From Fretibacter sp964410285 (lineage in GTDB: Bacteria; Pseudomonadota; Alphaproteobacteria; Caulobacterales; Maricaulaceae), in the NCBI GenBank assembly GCA_964410285.1, contig CAYPFR010000001.1:248001-312000 (forward strand): 64,000 nucleotides of DNA, in the 5' to 3' direction. The notes under the pieces were generated by a model that worked only from the letters and a program-made list of their open reading frames with translations, was not told the origin of the DNA and made no database searches. Position numbers and translations under genes: made by a program. Shown here piece after piece: positions 61,429 to 64,000 of this stretch (positions are counted from its first letter, which is position 1; each line of letters opens with the position of its first letter).

Positions 61429-62268
61429 ATGAGTGATTTTAAAACGATTTCCGGCCTCGGGCAGATTGCTGAGGATTATGACGCGCTGCTGTGCGATATT
61501 TGGGGGGTAGTACATAATGGGCGGGAAGCCTTCACCGCTGCCTGTGAGGCGCTAGAGCGCTTTCGCGCGGACCGCGGCCCTGTGGTCTTAATTTCTAATT
61601 CTCCGCGTCCGAGTGCAGCCATCCCAGAGCAATTTGCGCAGGTCGGGCTGGTCGGCAAAATTTACGACGCCATTGTGACCTCAGGCGATAGCACGATTGA
61701 CGAGCTTTCGCGACGCGCGCCGGGACCGGCCTATAAGCTTGGCCCCGAGCGCGATGATATTTTATATGAAAGCCTTGAGCTGCATTTCTCCGAACTTGCC
61801 GACGCGAGCTTCATCTCCTGCACGGGCCTTTTTGATGACGAGGCCGAGACGCCCGAGGATTACCGGGAGATGTTATCTGGCGCGCGCGATATGGGGATCC
61901 CGCTGATTTGCGCGAACCCTGATGTGAGAGCAAAGCGCGGTGATCAACTCATTTATTGCGGCGGAGCCCTAGCGCAACTCTATGAAAAGCTTGGCGGCGA
62001 GGTCGTCTATACAGGCAAGCCGCATGAGCCGATTTATCGCCTTTCTCGGGCGTGGCTGCATGAGCTTTTGGGATATGAACTAACCCGCGACCGTGTGCTC
62101 GCGATTGGCGATAATATACATACGGACCTTCTGGGCGCACAGCGCGAGGATTATGACTGCCTCTTTATTGCAGACGGCGTTCACGCGGGTAATCAGGCAA
62201 AGCTCACCAGCCTTTTGGGAGAGCATGGCATTAGCGCAAAATATATGGCAGAGAGCTTAAGCTGGTAG
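61429..62268 (+). CDS. HAD-superfamily class IIA hydrolase
   Basis: This 279-residue protein of the NagD-like HAD-IIA group has motif I DIWGVVHNG (D23, W25), SNSPRPS for motif II and AIGDNIHTDLLGA for the Asp-containing motif IV. The second Asp of the usual DxD in motif I is Trp, as in the subgroup typified by alphaproteobacterial DxWGV proteins. That may mean altered phosphatase chemistry. The substrate is unknown. The 110-base divergent gap to rpmE probably carries both promoters. Confidence 0.85.
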   Translation: MSDFKTISGLGQIAEDYDALLCDIWGVVHNGREAFTAACEALERFRADRGPVVLISNSPRPSAAIPEQFAQVGLVGKIYDAIVTSGDSTIDELSRRAPGPAYKLGPERDDILYESLELHFSELADASFISCTGLFDDEAETPEDYREMLSGARDMGIPLICANPDVRAKRGDQLIYCGGALAQLYEKLGGEVVYTGKPHEPIYRLSRAWLHELLGYELTRDRVLAIGDNIHTDLLGAQREDYDCLFIADGVHAGNQAKLTSLLGEHGISAKYMAESLSW

Positions 62269-62306
62269 CAGGTTGTTCACCGCAATAGGTGGCCGAGATC
62301 AGCAGC

Positions 62307-62355
62307 CCAGATTAAGGTGGTCACCAGATCAAAGTGGCACCAGATTAAAGTGGTA
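62307..62355 (+). repeat. Three imperfect 16-17 bp tandem repeats between the HAD and MaoC genes
   Basis: CCAGATTAAGGTGGTCA (62307-62323), CCAGATCAAAGTGGCA (62324-62339) and CCAGATTAAAGTGGTA (62340-62355) lie head to tail, 30 bases before the next start codon. Confidence 0.9.
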
Positions 62356-62385
62356 AAGTGGGCGCTGACTGCCTAAAAGGAAAAT

Positions 62386-62823
62386 ATGACTCAGGACGTA
62401 AAATACTATCTCGAAGATTTAGAAGTCGGCATGTCAGCGACGACCAGCATGGTGATCACGGGCGAAAAAATTGACACATTTGCCGAATTGACTGGTGATT
62501 TTAACCCCATCCATGTCGACGACGCCTATGCTAAAACCACTATGTTTGGCGGGCGCATTGCGCATGGCGCGTTATCGGCCTCTTTAATTTCGGCAGTGCT
62601 GGGAAATGATTTGCCCGGACCGGGCGCGATTTTCGTCGAGCTTAATTTGCGCTTTCGCCGGCCCGCAATGATCGGGGATGAGGTGACAGCTGTGGCCACC
62701 GTTTCGGAGATAAACCTAAAAACCGGACGTGTGCGCATGAAATGCCACTGCGAAGTGAACGGTAAGCAAATCTGCCGCGGGGATGCCGGCGTTGTTGTCA
62801 GTAAGCGCCCTAAAGACAGCTAG
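62386..62823 (+). CDS. MaoC-family (R)-specific enoyl-CoA hydratase-like protein
   Basis: A hot-dog-fold protein of 145 residues with the hydratase-2 motif DFNPIHVDD...FGGRIAHG; D38 and H43 are the expected catalytic pair. PhaJ-type relatives hydrate trans-2-enoyl-CoA to (R)-3-hydroxyacyl-CoA, feeding polyhydroxyalkanoate synthesis or lipid metabolism. No phaC gene is nearby. ribF follows with the chosen start four bases after this stop. Confidence 0.9.
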   Translation: MTQDVKYYLEDLEVGMSATTSMVITGEKIDTFAELTGDFNPIHVDDAYAKTTMFGGRIAHGALSASLISAVLGNDLPGPGAIFVELNLRFRRPAMIGDEVTAVATVSEINLKTGRVRMKCHCEVNGKQICRGDAGVVVSKRPKDS

Positions 62824-62827
62824 CGCG

Positions 62828-63760
62828 GTGCAAAGTCATGACCGTTATGAGGGGCTTCCCCCTGCCGCTAGGGGCGCGGTTATCGCGCTAGGCAATTTTG
62901 ATGGTCTGCACAGGGGACATCAAGCGGTTATTGCCAAGGCGAAAGATATAGCAGATGAACTCTCTGCCCCGCTGGGCATTGGTTTGTTTCGCCCTCACCC
63001 CTATCGGTTTTTCAAGCCTGATGCCGCCCCTTTTCGCCTCATGAGCGCAAAGCTTCGCGCCGAAATCATGCCAAGCCTTGGTGTCGCCCATCTTTATGAA
63101 ATTCCCTTTACTGATGCCCTTCGTGATATGGATGATACGGATTTTGCTGAAATCGTTTTGCATCAAGGGCTGGGCATTCGTCATGTGGTGGTCGGAGAGG
63201 ATTACGGTTTTGGTAAAAACCGCTGCGGAAATGTAGACAGCCTGACACGGCTTTGCGCGGCTCGGGATATTGGCGTTACAGCGCTCGCGCCCGTAGGCCT
63301 GCACGCCCTTTACGGAAAATATGGCAGTACAGAAATTCGCAATGCGCTAAAAAAGGGTGATGTGTTTCACGCTGCTCATATGCTCTCTCGGCCATGGGCT
63401 GTGGACGGGCTGGTGCAAAAGGGCGCGCAGCGCGGACGCACGATTAATTTCCCGACGGCCAATCTTGAGTTTGCTGATCTGGTCCGGCCAAAATTTGGGG
63501 TCTATGCGGTGGACGTCACGCTCCCAAATGGCGAGCATCGCTACGGCGTAGCTAATACGGGTCACCGGCCGACGGTTGGCGGCGAGGAGGCGCGGCTGGA
63601 GGTCAATATTTTCGATTTTGACGGAGACCTTTATGGGCAGCGCCTGATTGTGCATTTCCGGGCCTTTATTCGGGCGGAAACCAAATTTGAGAGTTTTGAC
63701 GCGCTGCGGGCGCAAATTGAAAAAGATGCGCTTGGGGCAAAGGCGCTTTTTGGTCTATAA
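62828..63760 (+). CDS. ribF: Bifunctional riboflavin kinase/FAD synthetase
   Basis: RibF makes FMN and then FAD from riboflavin. The N-terminal nucleotidyltransferase domain has GNFDGLHRGH. The C-terminal riboflavin kinase domain has the GRTINFPTANL motif and the GVANTGHRPTVGG segment. The chosen GTG at 62828 gives 310 residues and about 20 residues before GNFDG, as in other RibF proteins. An in-frame ATG at 62783 would overlap the MaoC gene by 41 bases; neither has a strong ribosome binding site. Confidence 0.94.
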   Translation: MQSHDRYEGLPPAARGAVIALGNFDGLHRGHQAVIAKAKDIADELSAPLGIGLFRPHPYRFFKPDAAPFRLMSAKLRAEIMPSLGVAHLYEIPFTDALRDMDDTDFAEIVLHQGLGIRHVVVGEDYGFGKNRCGNVDSLTRLCAARDIGVTALAPVGLHALYGKYGSTEIRNALKKGDVFHAAHMLSRPWAVDGLVQKGAQRGRTINFPTANLEFADLVRPKFGVYAVDVTLPNGEHRYGVANTGHRPTVGGEEARLEVNIFDFDGDLYGQRLIVHFRAFIRAETKFESFDALRAQIEKDALGAKALFGL

Positions 63761-63780
63761 ACGGGCTTGGATGTATTCGC

Positions 63781-64000
63781 CTAAGCGGCCCTAAAGGCGT
63801 CTATATCTTTCGGAGTTGGCTGCGCGGCGAGGTCGGCGGCCTCAAGATCGACTTTGATACAAAATATAGAGCCTGAGCCAAGGCGGCTCATGGCTGAAAC
63901 TTCGCCCCCCATAAGGTCCATAAGCCCGCGCGCGACGGTCAAGCCAAGCCCTGTCCCGCCGAAATTGCGTTTGCGGCTTTCATCGGCCTGCCGGAAACGG
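63781..64000 (-). CDS. Sensor histidine kinase, C-terminal end (cut by window edge)
   Basis: The last 73 codons of a minus-strand gene. The sequence shows RQADESRKRNFGGTGLGLTV, the G2 box (GGTGLGL) of a histidine-kinase HATPase domain, then ARGLMDLMGG and SRLGSGSIFCIKV. A short tail ends AFRAA. The stop is TAG at 63781-63783. Whether a receiver domain is also present upstream cannot be seen; none follows. It is convergent with ribF. Confidence 0.9.
   Translation of the reverse strand, partial: RFRQADESRKRNFGGTGLGLTVARGLMDLMGGEVSAMSRLGSGSIFCIKVDLEAADLAAQPTPKDIDAFRAA

Noticed and set aside
62307..62355. CRISPR-like repeats
   Set aside because: The units are contiguous without spacers, only three copies, and no cas gene is present.

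Overview
This window reads as a chromosomal segment of an alphaproteobacterium. GC content looks moderate to high (my estimate by eye is mid-to-high 50s percent). Markers are a GcrA cell-cycle regulator, a mitofilin/Mic60-like gene inside a hemC-hemD-hemY cluster, the order mutS-glnD-murJ-trpS, rimI-tsaB-nfu, and rpsT directly upstream of dnaA with mutM and ubiE nearby. The DnaA box VII and C-terminal sequence and the GcrA N-terminus look most like the Caulobacter/Hyphomonadaceae side of the class as I remember those proteins. That affiliation is an inference; no 16S gene is present. Genes are densely packed, with many 1-4 base overlaps (TAATG, ATGA, GTGA). I see no prophage, insertion sequence or CRISPR array.

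Layout. 1-1318 (minus): the start of rimI, then tsaB and nfu. 1426-3548 (plus): two tandem paralogous PDZ plus M48 metalloprotease lipoproteins. 3566-14525 (minus): a PCuAC copper chaperone, trpS, murJ, glnD, mutS and a large exported protein of unknown function. 14629-18735: an S9A prolyl oligopeptidase-type lipoprotein divergent from an AbgT-family transporter, then tRNA-Leu(CAG). 18837-25512: RNase D-like exonuclease, ada, an acyl-CoA synthetase, and a minus-strand tsaD-gpsA-SDR cluster. 25542-32089 (plus): hemC, hemD, mic60-like, hemY and a DEAD-box RNA helicase. 32091-34835: an exo/endonuclease-phosphatase protein, then an NhaC-type antiporter followed by a secreted avidin-like protein. 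34839-39213 (minus): dnaJ, a glycosyltransferase, and dnaK with a sigma-32-like promoter.

39400-43302 holds a DUF2853 protein, AlkB, a GH5 glycosidase lipoprotein and a MATE exporter. 43413-48846 holds gcrA with a rich upstream control region, argD, an ABC-2 permease, argF, dapB and a rhodanese protein. 48850-60349 is the replication/division block: ubiE, mutM, enoyl-CoA hydratase, rpsT, dnaA, dnaN, recF, ubiH and ftsK. 60395-64000 holds a zinc-ribbon membrane protein, rpmE, a HAD-IIA phosphatase, a MaoC hydratase, ribF and the 3' end of a sensor histidine kinase.

Most of the window is core housekeeping: replication, translation, heme, arginine, lysine and ubiquinone synthesis, chaperones. 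The parts most worth a second look are the avidin-like gene, the upstream regions of gcrA, dnaA and ftsK (CtrA-like, DnaA-box-like and GANTC motifs and AT-rich inverted repeats), the DnaA box VII substitution, the twin M48 lipoproteins, the 685-residue unknown exported protein, and several short tandem duplications at gene borders.
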